Shown in pieces: positions 10,716 to 20,654 of a stretch of DNA of 64,000 nucleotides. The stretch is taken from NCBI RefSeq assembly GCF_002954715.1, contig NZ_MSCP01000001.1:901453-965452 (forward strand), read 5' to 3'. A model generated the notes under the pieces. That model ran no database searches, was not told the origin of the DNA, and was given only the letters and a program-made list of their open reading frames with translations. The stretch comes from Aliivibrio sifiae (GTDB taxonomy: Bacteria; Pseudomonadota; Gammaproteobacteria; Enterobacterales; Vibrionaceae). The number at the start of each line of letters is the position of its first letter. Within the stretch, counting starts at the first letter, position 1. A program made the position numbers and the translations under genes.

Positions 10716-12398
10716 ATGTGGAATTCTCTTCTAACGTTAATACAGGATGATAATGCTGTTGTATTGTTTTTTCCTGATAAGTTTCAGCCGGATGCTGAGC
10801 CAACTTTAAAAGGATTTAAAGATTCTTTAGAAGAGATGGGTGCAAATGATTTTTTCTTTGATGAAAAAATCATTGTTACGATCATTAACGATATAAAAAG
10901 TGGCATGGTAAGTAACCATCAAAATCGTAATGTTGCAGAGCGCCGTAATGCTGAAGTACTTATTGCTTTAGAAGAATTGGACATGAAAGCATCAATGACG
11001 GTTGTTGGGGCATATGGCGGACGTGACATTCAAAGTAGCGACATTATTTCTGCGCTTACGAGCATGGAAATCACTCGTGGTATTAGTCGAAATGCATTAA
11101 AAAAAATCATGGTATTAAGCCGAAATTTAGGTGCTGGTGAAAAAATTGCCCTGTTAGTCGCTAAAGGCAAAGAACCTATTGATGGAACAAATGCTAGCTT
11201 CATGCCCTTGGTTGAGGATTTCCGTGAGCAAGCCTTACAACCTCAAGAAAAAGAAGGCGAAGAAGATAAAGTTGATATGCGTGATCTAGGTGAAACTATC
11301 ACTGTTGTTGAGGGGGACGCTCTAATCCGTCGCATACCAGCAACAAAAGGAACTGATGGCTACACGGTTAAAGGTGAAGCTATTGCAGCGACACCGGGTA
11401 AGAATATCAAACTTCGAGCAGGTAAAGGGGCAACTATTTCTCCAGATGATCCAGAATTAGTTATCGCAACCACTTCTGGAATGCCATGGATTAATAAAGA
11501 TGGCGCAGATGTTGATAATGCCTTGTGTTTAAATGCCGTTGATATTTCAACGGGTCATGTAAAATTTAAAGGCAGTGTTATCGTTAGTGGTGATATCGCC
11601 GCAGACATGATCGTAAGAGCAACAGGTACGGTTACCGTTGGTGGCTTTATTGAATCAGCAGATGTTCAAGCTCATGGCGATGTTATTGCAATGAAAGGCA
11701 TTATTGGGCATCAAGTTGAAGAGGGTGAAGAACACACGTGTTTTGTTAAAGCTGGTGGTAAAATCGTCGCTAAATTTGTGCAATCAGCAAATTTACAAGC
11801 CTCTGGAGATATTGAGCTAGGGTTACATTCAATCCAAAGTTTTGTAAAAAGTAAGAATGCAGTCACTGTTATGGATAAGTCAGGTCGAACTGGGTCTATT
11901 GTTGGTGGTGAGGTATATGCAGGCTCTACAATTACGACGGTTAATCTGGGTGCAACCGCAGGTACTCAAACTTTAGTAAAAGCGTTTACTCGTTTTGATA
12001 AATACAAAGAAAACATTGCAGACTTGAACGCTAAATATAAAGCGGCTCAAGAGAATACAATGAAGGTTGTACGTGCAGAGATGGATCTTGCTAAAGTTCC
12101 AAAAGCAGAGCGAACACCTGAGCAGATTGAACGTGTTCAAACAATGAAAGAAGAATCAAACAAAGAAATTACACTTTCAATGACGCGATTCCAGTCAGCA
12201 GAAGAGGAACTAAGAAAACAACTTAGTGAGAATGTCGTTAAAGTAACAGAAAGAATGTACCCAAAAGTTATTATTCAATATGCTGATGAACAAGTAACAA
12301 CAAAGCGTGAGCATAGTCCATGCAAGGTCTATTTTAATGAATATGAAATTAAGATTGACCCAATAATTTCAAAAAATACCAATCTTATAAATGATTAA
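10716..12398 (+). CDS. FapA / DUF342 family protein
   Basis: About 560 aa. The N-terminal third is a variable globular domain. From about residue 190 comes the DUF342 core: EGDALIRRIPATKGTDGYTV, then repeated glycine/valine-rich beta-helix turns such as GSVIVSGDIAADMIVRATGT and GKIVAKFVQSANL. Near residues 420-510 there is a predicted coiled coil. FapA-type proteins are polymer-forming cytoplasmic proteins of poorly known role. GTG and ATG codons at 10707 and 10710 are also in frame. The ATG at 10716 has the best-spaced upstream AAGAG. Confidence 0.83.
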   Translation: MWNSLLTLIQDDNAVVLFFPDKFQPDAEPTLKGFKDSLEEMGANDFFFDEKIIVTIINDIKSGMVSNHQNRNVAERRNAEVLIALEELDMKASMTVVGAYGGRDIQSSDIISALTSMEITRGISRNALKKIMVLSRNLGAGEKIALLVAKGKEPIDGTNASFMPLVEDFREQALQPQEKEGEEDKVDMRDLGETITVVEGDALIRRIPATKGTDGYTVKGEAIAATPGKNIKLRAGKGATISPDDPELVIATTSGMPWINKDGADVDNALCLNAVDISTGHVKFKGSVIVSGDIAADMIVRATGTVTVGGFIESADVQAHGDVIAMKGIIGHQVEEGEEHTCFVKAGGKIVAKFVQSANLQASGDIELGLHSIQSFVKSKNAVTVMDKSGRTGSIVGGEVYAGSTITTVNLGATAGTQTLVKAFTRFDKYKENIADLNAKYKAAQENTMKVVRAEMDLAKVPKAERTPEQIERVQTMKEESNKEITLSMTRFQSAEEELRKQLSENVVKVTERMYPKVIIQYADEQVTTKREHSPCKVYFNEYEIKIDPIISKNTNLIND

Positions 12399-12421
12399 TT
12401 TATAGCATTTAATTTGAATAG

Positions 12422-12446
12422 AAGCCGCTCTTAGTAGCGGTTTTTT
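12422..12446 (+). terminator. Terminator after the FapA-like gene
   Basis: The AAGCCGCT / AGCGGTTT stem with a six-base loop is followed by TTTTTT. Confidence 0.8.
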
Positions 12447-12643
12447 GTTATTAAAATGTATTTGTGTAAATGGTGTGTTAGCGCAATGATAAGGTTCAGA
12501 GTTAAGAATTCTTAAGTGTGATCGGTAACGAATTTTAAACTTGCGGTACTTTTAATATTCGCGATACTAAATACTTGTAGTAAGACATTTGTGCTTTTCA
12601 ATAGGATGTTGAAAGTAGATGTGGGAATTATATCGAGGCAAAT

Positions 12644-13024
12644 ATGAGTAATATAATTGAGTTTGATTACAGTGCATTTCTTGTCGACTCAAGTAAACAA
12701 AAATGGACTTTTTCTCAAGCATTAAAAAGTATCATTCCAACGTTTGGTACAGTTTGGAATGCGTCAGTTCATGATTCGACTCCAACTAAAGAAAGACTCC
12801 GTAAAGAGGCCTTGCAGGTACTCTCTTCTCACATTAATGACGAATCGAATATGATCCGCCTTATCCGCTTGGCACGCATTGAAGGCATCACTGATTTAGA
12901 AATTAAACTGCCCTATATATTAGATAAAGATCAAGTCGATTATATTTTAGAAAACACGTATACCGATATATCTCAATCAAACGATGATATAGATCTTCTG
13001 TATGTTCATTTAAAAGAAAGGTGA
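12644..13024 (+). CDS. Conserved hypothetical protein, 126 aa
   Basis: A soluble, mixed-charge protein I do not recognise. It has no signal peptide or membrane segment. The mid region (ERLRKEALQVLSSHINDESNMIRLIRLARIEGI) is strongly helical. The ATG has a GAGG ribosome-binding sequence upstream, and the gene has its own 245-bp upstream gap and normal-looking codon usage. It is convergent with the SulA-like gene. No function is inferred. Confidence 0.65.
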   Translation: MSNIIEFDYSAFLVDSSKQKWTFSQALKSIIPTFGTVWNASVHDSTPTKERLRKEALQVLSSHINDESNMIRLIRLARIEGITDLEIKLPYILDKDQVDYILENTYTDISQSNDDIDLLYVHLKER

Positions 13025-13057
13025 GCTATTTTCAATAGCGATATACCCTGAATTAAA

Positions 13058-13441
13058 TTAGTGCAGTACTGTTATTTTTCGGTTTAATGTTACCCATTGT
13101 GAATCCGAAAAATAATAACAGTTAGAGTTACAAATAATAGCACTAGCAGTACCAAATTGTTTTGCCTTTTCTATCGTTTCTCTTTCTGTAAGATGGTTTG
13201 ATGCCTTTAATCGAACCAATCTATTTAGTTCAATACCGTGTTTTAACAACGTTTCACAACTTGGCATTGATGTATTTGCAGTGATAAAAATCCATTTATC
13301 TTGCTTGGATAAACTCTTTAATATTTGTATGAAATGAGCTTCACATTGCGCATTAACTTGGCTTGCAGCACTTGTAATACGTTGTGAGATTAAGTGATTA
13401 AATGAGTGTGAGTACGTTGTTAGTGCCATTGCGCTGTTCAT
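13058..13441 (-). CDS. sulA: SulA-like SOS cell-division inhibitor
   Basis: 127 aa from the start chosen here. The central part (QDKWIFITANTSMPSCETLLKHG, ELNRLVRLKASNHLTERETIEKAKQFGTASAIICNSN) follows the SulA/RecA-like pattern of a short strand, a variable loop, a helix and a second strand. SulA binds FtsZ and blocks septation during the SOS response. The reading frame runs up to 13537, but the ATG at 13441 is preferred: it has AGG nine bases upstream, and the perfect LexA box lies immediately before it, inside the extended frame. The regulatory sites are the main support, since SulA sequences diverge strongly between genera. A different SOS-induced protein is possible. Confidence 0.68.
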   Translation of the reverse strand: MNSAMALTTYSHSFNHLISQRITSAASQVNAQCEAHFIQILKSLSKQDKWIFITANTSMPSCETLLKHGIELNRLVRLKASNHLTERETIEKAKQFGTASAIICNSNCYYFSDSQWVTLNRKITVLH

Positions 13442-13451
13442 AGTAAAATAC

Positions 13452-13482
13452 CTGTTCATCCATACAGTGTGTATTTGTACAG
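13452..13482 (-). promoter_or_regulatory. Tandem LexA boxes upstream of the sulA-like gene
   Basis: Bases 13452-13467 form a perfect CTGT-N8-ACAG LexA site. Directly adjoining it, 13467-13482 read on the minus strand as CTGT-N8-ACAC, one base short of consensus and preceded by TA as in strong boxes. A possible -35 (TTGATC) lies 17 bp before TACTGT, so a bound repressor would cover the -10 region, transcription start and ribosome-binding site. Confidence 0.78.
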
Positions 13483-13668
13483 TACTTTTTATTTGGTTAA
13501 TGATCAAGCTATTTTTTCTTTTATATATAGTTTGCAATACTATTAAATAATGGGCTTTATATATAAGCTATTGATATTGAAGGGTTGTAAGATTATGCAA
13601 AGGAAAGCCTGAACAGTAAGAGATAGCTTTGGTATAATTAAATTAGAATTTTTTGATGATAAAAAAGC

Positions 13669-14469
13669 ATGTACGATAAATCATTATTAGAACCAATTTA
13701 CTCTTTTCTACAGTGTGAAACGCCAGATGAATGGATTGATGAAGCCAAAAAAACACACAATTTAGCTGTGATCCTTAAAGACCATTTATTGTGTGAGTTA
13801 AAAGCCGCGCAAAGTGCGATGTACCTAATTCGTAAATATGCAGTAGATAAAGAAAGTGCGGCGACTTTATTAGAATGGTTTAAGCCCTATGAAGAGTTCG
13901 CTTATAAAAAAGTAGGATCTTTAGAAACATTAAAAGGCAAAAGTAATATTTCCAAAAAGATCACCGCTCGTAAAGATGCTAAATATAGTCAAGAGCTGAT
14001 AGATAAAATGGTCTTATTGATAAAAGAAGAATTACACCATTTTTATCAAGTGCTCGAAATTATGGAAGAGAGAAATATTCCCTACGAAGGGATTAAAGCG
14101 AGTCGTTATGCAAAAGGTATGTTGAGTAATATAATTACTCACGAACCTTATACGTTGATTGATAAGTTGATTATTGGTGCCTTTATTGAAGCTCGTTCTT
14201 GTGAACGATTTGCAAAACTTGCTCCGTATCTAGAAGAAGATTTAGCCAAATTCTATATTTCTTTATTGCGCTCAGAGTCTAGACATTATCAAGATTATAT
14301 TACATTAGCAGAGCAGGTTGCTGGTGGTGATGTGAGTGATCGAGTTGCACATTTTGCAAAAGTGGAAGTGAATTTAATTCAATCGGATGACGATGATTTT
14401 AAATTTCATAGTGGCAAACCATCTATGAAATACCTCCAGTCTAATTATACCAATGTCATTAACCAGTAA
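13669..14469 (+). CDS. miaE: tRNA ms2io6A37 hydroxylase MiaE
   Basis: Non-haem diiron monooxygenase that hydroxylates the isopentenyl group of ms2i6A37 in tRNA. Its 266 aa match the family length. The ligand-bearing helices are visible: HLLCELKAAQSAM, KEELHHFYQV, EARSCERFAK and SESRHYQDY supply the Glu/His residues of a ferritin-like diiron centre. The gene stands alone between the divergent sulA-like gene and a strong terminator. Confidence 0.92.
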   Translation: MYDKSLLEPIYSFLQCETPDEWIDEAKKTHNLAVILKDHLLCELKAAQSAMYLIRKYAVDKESAATLLEWFKPYEEFAYKKVGSLETLKGKSNISKKITARKDAKYSQELIDKMVLLIKEELHHFYQVLEIMEERNIPYEGIKASRYAKGMLSNIITHEPYTLIDKLIIGAFIEARSCERFAKLAPYLEEDLAKFYISLLRSESRHYQDYITLAEQVAGGDVSDRVAHFAKVEVNLIQSDDDDFKFHSGKPSMKYLQSNYTNVINQ

Positions 14470-14493
14470 TTACTATTAGACTCAGTAGAAATA

Positions 14494-14525
14494 AAAAAGG
14501 TCGCAGTAAGCGACCTTTTTATTTT
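14494..14525. terminator. Terminator between miaE and a convergent gene
   Basis: An 11-bp stem (AAAAAGGTCGC / GCGACCTTTTT) with loop AGTAA, symmetrical enough to work in both directions. Confidence 0.85.
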
Positions 14526-14541
14526 TAATTGAATTAGATAA

Positions 14542-15306
14542 TTACCATTTTTTCTTTGGCTGGAATAAAACATCAATGTCATCATCTTTGTTTTTATCTA
14601 ATTTATCTTGAAGCTCTTGATCTTGCTTTTTCTTAGTTTTGTTATTTAGTTCATCAAGCATATCTTGTAGTTGGTTACGTGCTTTATTTGAGTAACCATC
14701 ATTCTTACTAGATAGAGCATCGATGCCTTTTTTCAGTAATTGACGAGCAGTACCTGCTTGTCCGCGTTGTGTTGCTTCTTTAGCGCGTTTCACTACATTT
14801 TCAATATTAATACGAACTTGCATTGATTCAAGACGTGCGTTTTCTGCTACAAATACTTGGGTATTTACTCGGCCTTTTTTATGTTCTGCGCGTAATGTAT
14901 CACGAAGGCGTTTTACTAACTTCAGCATTATGAGTGCTTGTTTATCATTACTTGGAACTTTAAAGTTGGTGCTATCGCCACCAGTATAGTTTGTTTTTAA
15001 CTGTTGCAGCTGTTGGTCCATATTCTCAATACGAGCAGGGTAAGAACGATCATTTGGATCAAGTTCTGAAATTGCACGTAAAGCATCAAGAATTCGTTGG
15101 TTTAAACAAACTAATAGTTCTTTACTGTATGGAAGGTGATGAGCATTACCGATAAGTTCTTCGGTTGAATCAATAATAACCATATGTTTTGCAGATTCTT
15201 GCTTTTTAGCTGATTCGATCTTTGTTCTGTATTGAACAATGACGTTATAGCCGATAATCAAAGTAAGTAGAATCGCAAAAAGTCCAATAATTAGAGCAAT
15301 ATTCAT
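14542..15306 (-). CDS. Single-pass membrane protein with coiled-coil domain
   Basis: 254 aa. One N-terminal membrane helix (residues 3-23, IALIIGLFAILLTLIIGYNVIV) anchors a cytoplasmic, highly charged helical domain. Residues 80-190 look like helical hairpins, including RARQLLKKGIDALSSK-type repeats, and the tail DKNKDDDIDVLFQPKKKW is acidic then basic. It resembles conserved Vibrio hypotheticals sometimes labelled as DNA repair proteins, but nothing in the sequence supports that label. It is transcribed alone, divergent from cysB. Confidence 0.72.
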   Translation of the reverse strand: MNIALIIGLFAILLTLIIGYNVIVQYRTKIESAKKQESAKHMVIIDSTEELIGNAHHLPYSKELLVCLNQRILDALRAISELDPNDRSYPARIENMDQQLQQLKTNYTGGDSTNFKVPSNDKQALIMLKLVKRLRDTLRAEHKKGRVNTQVFVAENARLESMQVRINIENVVKRAKEATQRGQAGTARQLLKKGIDALSSKNDGYSNKARNQLQDMLDELNNKTKKKQDQELQDKLDKNKDDDIDVLFQPKKKW

Positions 15307-15387
15307 AGTTTATAACATACATCCATTAGTAATGATTTCTAGTGTAACACCTTGTAAACTAAATGAATAGCAAGGGGCTGATTCCTA

Positions 15388-15402
15388 CGAGTAAATTACT
15401 CG
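15388..15402. promoter_or_regulatory. Palindrome between the membrane protein gene and cysB
   Basis: Perfect 6-bp arms CGAGTA-AAT-TACTCG lie in the 287-bp divergent intergenic region, 192 bp before the cysB start. It could be an operator. No known factor's consensus is recognised, and nothing else is visible in this gap. Confidence 0.3.
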
Positions 15403-15587
15403 AAAGGGGGTAATGATACTAGGTCTTAATTAACGTTATCGACAAGTGTTCACATTTCTTTAATGTATTTGATTTTAATTTAAACAATTTATAGATATTA
15501 ACGATAAGGCTTTGAAAATAGATAGGAATAGGTATATAACTGTATCGTATAAGTATAATAAATTTTGATGTAAAGGATTACAGGTAA

Positions 15588-16568
<981 letters not shown>

Positions 16569-16572
16569 GATC

Positions 16573-16594
16573 GTCCTGATACTATTTTCAGGAC
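16573..16594 (+). promoter_or_regulatory. Hairpin overlapping the ribosome-binding site of the next gene
   Basis: GTCCTGA pairs with TCAGGAC in the 33-bp gap after cysB, followed by CATTTTC. The AGGA of the second arm is also the best ribosome-binding sequence for the ATG at 16602. It may be a weak terminator, a translational brake, or both. Confidence 0.45.
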
Positions 16595-16601
16595 CATTTT
16601 C

Positions 16602-17801
16602 ATGCATTCTCAGCAATTCTTAAACATAGACCGTTTGTTAGCTCAGACGGTCTTTTTTTGGCAATTTTCTGCGTTTCACAGTTCAGATTATCCATGGCGT
16701 GAAATCCATACTGAGTTAAGTCATTGGCTTGATGGATTATCACTTCAAGAAGTTCAGCGTTTAAAATTAAACCCTGAAGAACTCGCCATTAAACTTTCTG
16801 CCTATATTCCACAATTACTAGAACTCTATTCTTTAACTCAATTACCAGAGTTGACAGCATCTGTACCTGGGTTCCCTAAAGGATTAGACTCCGGTATTAA
16901 CGGACGGAAATGGCAACAAATTACTAAATTAAGTGCATTAGGGGCTGAGTTTTATAAACCAGAAAATGGATGGTTAGAGTGGTGTGGCGGTAAAGGATAT
17001 TTAGGTCGAGTATTAGCGGCAACGACCGGAAAACCGGTTACTACATTGGAGTGGCAACAGTCCTTATGTGATAGTGGTCAAACCTATGCGAATAACCATC
17101 AATTAAGCATGATGTTTATACAAGGCGATGCACTTTCTTCGCAAAGCGATGAGCTGATACAAGAGAAGCAGCACGCAATAGCTTTGCATGCTTGTGGTGA
17201 TCTACATATAAATTTATTGACGAAAGGTATTTCAAATAATATTGATGCGATTACTATTTCTCCTTGTTGTTTTCATCTAACGCAGTCAAAAAATTATTTG
17301 GGTCTATCTTTATTATCACAAAAATCAGCCTTAGAATTATCGAAAGATGATCTGCGTTTGCCTTTACAAGAAACAGTAGTCGCAGGGTTACGAACTCAAC
17401 ATCACCGTGAGTTAGAGATGTGTTTTCGTTTGGGCTTTAAGGCGTTACAACAATCATTGAGTGAGAATGAGGCGTACCTTTCTATTCCAAGTATTAAAAA
17501 ATCATTATTAAGTGATGGATTTGAAGCTTTTTGTCATTGGGCTGCAGAGAAAAAAGAACTCATGCTACCTGAGAGTGTGGATTATGAGTATTGGTTCAAT
17601 AAAGGGGAGTTGGCTTTTATTTCTATGGAAAAATGCGATTTAATTCAGCATTTATTTAAAAGGCCATTAGAAGTGTGGCTATGTTTAGATCGTGCTTTAT
17701 TGATGGAAGAAGCGAATTATGACGTTCGTATTGGTGAGTTTTGTTTAAAGGAAGATACGCCTCGAAACATTGTCATCCAAGCAAAAAAACAGCAGCAATA
17801 A
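16602..17801 (+). CDS. SAM-dependent methyltransferase (METTL25/GSTCD-like fold)
   Basis: 399 aa. The SAM-binding motif I is EWCGGKGYLGRVLA at about residues 129-142, followed by the acidic strand-2 motif TTLEWQ. Downstream, IALHACGDL and ITISPCCFHL resemble the Methyltransf_32 group that includes METTL25 and GSTCD. The N-terminal 110 residues are helical with no recognised domain. The substrate is unknown. It sits 33 bp after cysB and may be read through from it. Confidence 0.78.
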   Translation: MHSQQFLNIDRLLAQTVFFWQFSAFHSSDYPWREIHTELSHWLDGLSLQEVQRLKLNPEELAIKLSAYIPQLLELYSLTQLPELTASVPGFPKGLDSGINGRKWQQITKLSALGAEFYKPENGWLEWCGGKGYLGRVLAATTGKPVTTLEWQQSLCDSGQTYANNHQLSMMFIQGDALSSQSDELIQEKQHAIALHACGDLHINLLTKGISNNIDAITISPCCFHLTQSKNYLGLSLLSQKSALELSKDDLRLPLQETVVAGLRTQHHRELEMCFRLGFKALQQSLSENEAYLSIPSIKKSLLSDGFEAFCHWAAEKKELMLPESVDYEYWFNKGELAFISMEKCDLIQHLFKRPLEVWLCLDRALLMEEANYDVRIGEFCLKEDTPRNIVIQAKKQQQ

Positions 17802-17820
17802 ATGTATTATTGAAATAATA

Positions 17821-17845
17821 AAGGCGCTTAATTTAAGCGCCTTTA
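17821..17845. terminator. Bidirectional terminator between methyltransferase and aspC
   Basis: A perfect 10-bp stem AAGGCGCTTA / TAAGCGCCTT with an ATT loop, between two convergent genes. Confidence 0.85.
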
Positions 17846-17869
17846 TTGATTTATATCGTTAGCAGAGAA

Positions 17870-19060
17870 TTAAAGAACCGCTGAAATTCCTTTACATAAA
17901 GGAAGCATGTTATCTTTTGTCATGCCTGCGACACTGATACGGCCTGATCCGACAATGTAGATAGCAAATTCATCTTTAAGACGGTTTACTTGTTCTTTAG
18001 AAAGACCAGAGAAAGAGAACATACCGTTTTGACCTTCAATGAAACTAAAATCAGCAGCAACACCTTGTTCTTTTAATGTAGTAACGAATAGAGTTCGCAT
18101 TTCTTGGATACGGTCACGCATCTCTGCAACTTCTTGTTCCCATTCCGCACGTAACGTATCATCATTTAAGATATATGTAACGACAGCAGCACCGTGCGCT
18201 GGTGGGTTAGAGTAGATAGAACGAATGATCGCTTTAACTTGAGAGAAAGCATCAGAAGCAACGATTGGGTCTTTTGCTACTAGAGTGAAAGCACCAACAC
18301 GTTCATTGTATAAACCGAAGTTTTTGGAGAATGAACTTGCTACTAGTAATTCTGGGCAGTATTTTGCAAAAGTACGAAGACCAGAAGCATCTTCTTCTAC
18401 GCCTTTAGCAAACCCTTGGTATGCAAAGTCAAATAGAGGCAGTAAGCCTTTATTCGAACACAGTTTAGCTAGCTCTTCCCACTCTTCAGCTGTTGGGTCG
18501 ATACCTGTTGGGTTATGGCAGCAACCGTGAAGCAGAACAACATCGCCTTCAGTTGCTTGCTGTAAGTCTGTTAGCATTGCAGTGAAGTCTTTCGATTTAG
18601 TTTCAGCGTTATAATAGCTGTATTGTGCCGTCTCAATGCCCGCAGCAGTAAATACACCAATGTGGTTTGCCCACGTTGGGTTACTAATCCAGATTTTTAC
18701 ATCACCAAGTTGACGCTTAATGAATTCACCTGCAACACGTAATGCACCAGTACCACCAGGAGCTTGAGCTGTTTGAGCACGTTTTTCTGTAATTACTTCA
18801 GCATCGTTACCAAATAACAGTTTTTGAACGGCTAGGCCGTATTCTGCTGTACCTTGGATGGTTAAGTATGACTTTGTTTTTTCAGTATCAAGCAATACTG
18901 CTTCTGCTTTTTTTACCGTTTTTAATACAGGTGTTTGACCCGCTTCGTTCTTATAAATACCAACACCAAGGTTGATTTTTTCAGCACGAGGGTCATTTTT
19001 AAATTCATCAGTAAGACCTAAAATTGGGTCAGCTGGTGCAGCAGAGATTTTTTCAAACAT
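17870..19060 (-). CDS. aspC: Aspartate aminotransferase AspC
   Basis: PLP enzyme exchanging the amino group between aspartate and 2-oxoglutarate. The chosen start ([16 protein letters not shown]) gives 396 aa, the exact E. coli AspC length, and discards 15 in-frame upstream codons. The PLP lysine lies in [17 protein letters not shown]. Substrate-binding segments [13 protein letters not shown] and the C-terminal [11 protein letters not shown] / GRISVAGM are present. A TyrB-type aromatic aminotransferase is less likely because similarity to AspC is close throughout. Confidence 0.93.
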   Translation of the reverse strand: MFEKISAAPADPILGLTDEFKNDPRAEKINLGVGIYKNEAGQTPVLKTVKKAEAVLLDTEKTKSYLTIQGTAEYGLAVQKLLFGNDAEVITEKRAQTAQAPGGTGALRVAGEFIKRQLGDVKIWISNPTWANHIGVFTAAGIETAQYSYYNAETKSKDFTAMLTDLQQATEGDVVLLHGCCHNPTGIDPTAEEWEELAKLCSNKGLLPLFDFAYQGFAKGVEEDASGLRTFAKYCPELLVASSFSKNFGLYNERVGAFTLVAKDPIVASDAFSQVKAIIRSIYSNPPAHGAAVVTYILNDDTLRAEWEQEVAEMRDRIQEMRTLFVTTLKEQGVAADFSFIEGQNGMFSFSGLSKEQVNRLKDEFAIYIVGSGRISVAGMTKDNMLPLCKGISAVL

Positions 19061-19261
19061 AGTCATCATCCATGGTGAGATTAAAATAAAGAAGTTTACG
19101 AGCAATTTAGTTATTTATACCCGTTAACCTTGTAAGTTTGCAACGGTTAGATAACGAAAAAGCTAAAAATTATTGATTAAAGAATGAAATCAGATGAAAA
19201 GTGGTAAAAAAGACATCAGAACGGTATTCATATACCATTCTGATGAATCGATTGTAGGCTA

Positions 19262-20437
19262 TTAGTATGTAATATTGATTTTGTTTGATGCAGAGATTGC
19301 ATCTTCAATTGCCGTTTCCAAATTATCACGACGAGTAATCGCAACCCCTAAGCGGCGGCGTCCATCGATCTCTGGTTTTCCAAATAATTTCACTTGAGTT
19401 TGTGGTTGGCTTAGTGCGTTTGTTAAGCCATCAAAACGGATATTTGTTGATGCCCCTTGACCTAAAATAACAGAAGAAGCAGAAGGACCATATTGCATTA
19501 TGCTATTAATCGGCATTCCCGTAAAAGCGCGTACATGCAAAGCAAACTCGGACATTTCTTGTGAAATTAGAGTAACTAAACCAGTATCATGTGGGCGAGG
19601 AGATACTTCATTAAAGTAAATATCATTTCCTTTAATGAACAGCTCTACACCAAATAGGCCGTATCCTCCGAGCGCATTCACCACTTTTTCAGCGGCTTGT
19701 TGAGCTTGTTTTAATGCGGCTTCGGTCATTATTTGTGGTTGCCAAGATTCACGATAATCGCCATCTTCTTGTCTGTGACCAATTGGAGCACAGAAATGAA
19801 CCCCATCAACCGCACGAACCGTTAATAACGAAATCTCATAATCAAAATCAACAAATCCTTCAACAATGACGCGTCCTGCACCAGTACGGCCACCGTCTTG
19901 AGCGTAATCCCATGATGTTCTGATATCAGTCTCGGTTTTTATCACACTTTGTCCTTTTCCAGATGAGCTCATCACTGGTTTGATGACACAAGGCATACCA
20001 ACAAACTTAACGGCTTCAACCAACTCATCATAAGTATCTACAAAACGGTAAGGAGACGTCGGAAGTTTTAATTCTTCAGCGGCTAAACGACGAATGCCTT
20101 CGCGGTTCATGGTTAGTTTTGTTGCATTAGCCGTTGGGACGACATTGAGGCCTTGTTTCTCTAACTCAACTAACTTATCGGTCGCAATGGCTTCAATTTC
20201 AGGCACCACATAATCTGGTTGCTCTTTTTTGATGATTTCTTCTAGTGCATCAGCGTCTAACATATCAATGGCATAACTACGATGAGCCACTTGCATTGCA
20301 GGGGCATTTAAGTAACGGTCAACTGCAATGACTTCTAAGCCAAGACGTTGACATTCAATCGCCACTTCTTTACCCAGTTCGCCAGAACCAAGTAATAATA
20401 CTTTTGTTGCAGAAGAAGATAGAGCAGTGCCAAACAT
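19262..20437 (-). CDS. purT: Formate-dependent GAR transformylase PurT
   Basis: ATP-grasp enzyme of 391 aa forming formyl-GAR from GAR, formate and ATP, an alternative to PurN. The N-terminal substrate loop [14 protein letters not shown], the ATP-grasp segment with [16 protein letters not shown] and the metal site [17 protein letters not shown]-type sequence ([11 protein letters not shown]) are all present. A PurR box lies about 60 bp upstream, so it is expected to be repressed by purines together with purC. Confidence 0.95.
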   Translation of the reverse strand: MFGTALSSSATKVLLLGSGELGKEVAIECQRLGLEVIAVDRYLNAPAMQVAHRSYAIDMLDADALEEIIKKEQPDYVVPEIEAIATDKLVELEKQGLNVVPTANATKLTMNREGIRRLAAEELKLPTSPYRFVDTYDELVEAVKFVGMPCVIKPVMSSSGKGQSVIKTETDIRTSWDYAQDGGRTGAGRVIVEGFVDFDYEISLLTVRAVDGVHFCAPIGHRQEDGDYRESWQPQIMTEAALKQAQQAAEKVVNALGGYGLFGVELFIKGNDIYFNEVSPRPHDTGLVTLISQEMSEFALHVRAFTGMPINSIMQYGPSASSVILGQGASTNIRFDGLTNALSQPQTQVKLFGKPEIDGRRRLGVAITRRDNLETAIEDAISASNKINITY

Positions 20438-20493
20438 AATAAATTCTCATGTAGTAGTGAAATATGGCCGTATCATACTAAAAATTAGTAGAT

Positions 20494-20509
20494 ACGCAAA
20501 CGTTTGCTT
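20494..20509. promoter_or_regulatory. PurR operator upstream of purT
   Basis: ACGCAAACGTTTGCTT is an excellent match to the PurR consensus, with the same 12-bp palindromic core as the box before purC. It lies between divergent purT and the amidase-fold gene, so it might also affect the latter. Confidence 0.88.
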
Positions 20510-20654
20510 TTGGTTTTATTCTTTTAAGTTGTTTATAAAGCTGGAATATAGATCACACTACTGACTGAATTATAGGTAGGGTGAATGTGTTGAATTGTAT
20601 TCAATGTCACGACTGGTATGCTATTTTTTTTGAATTAAGTAGTAGTACTAAATT

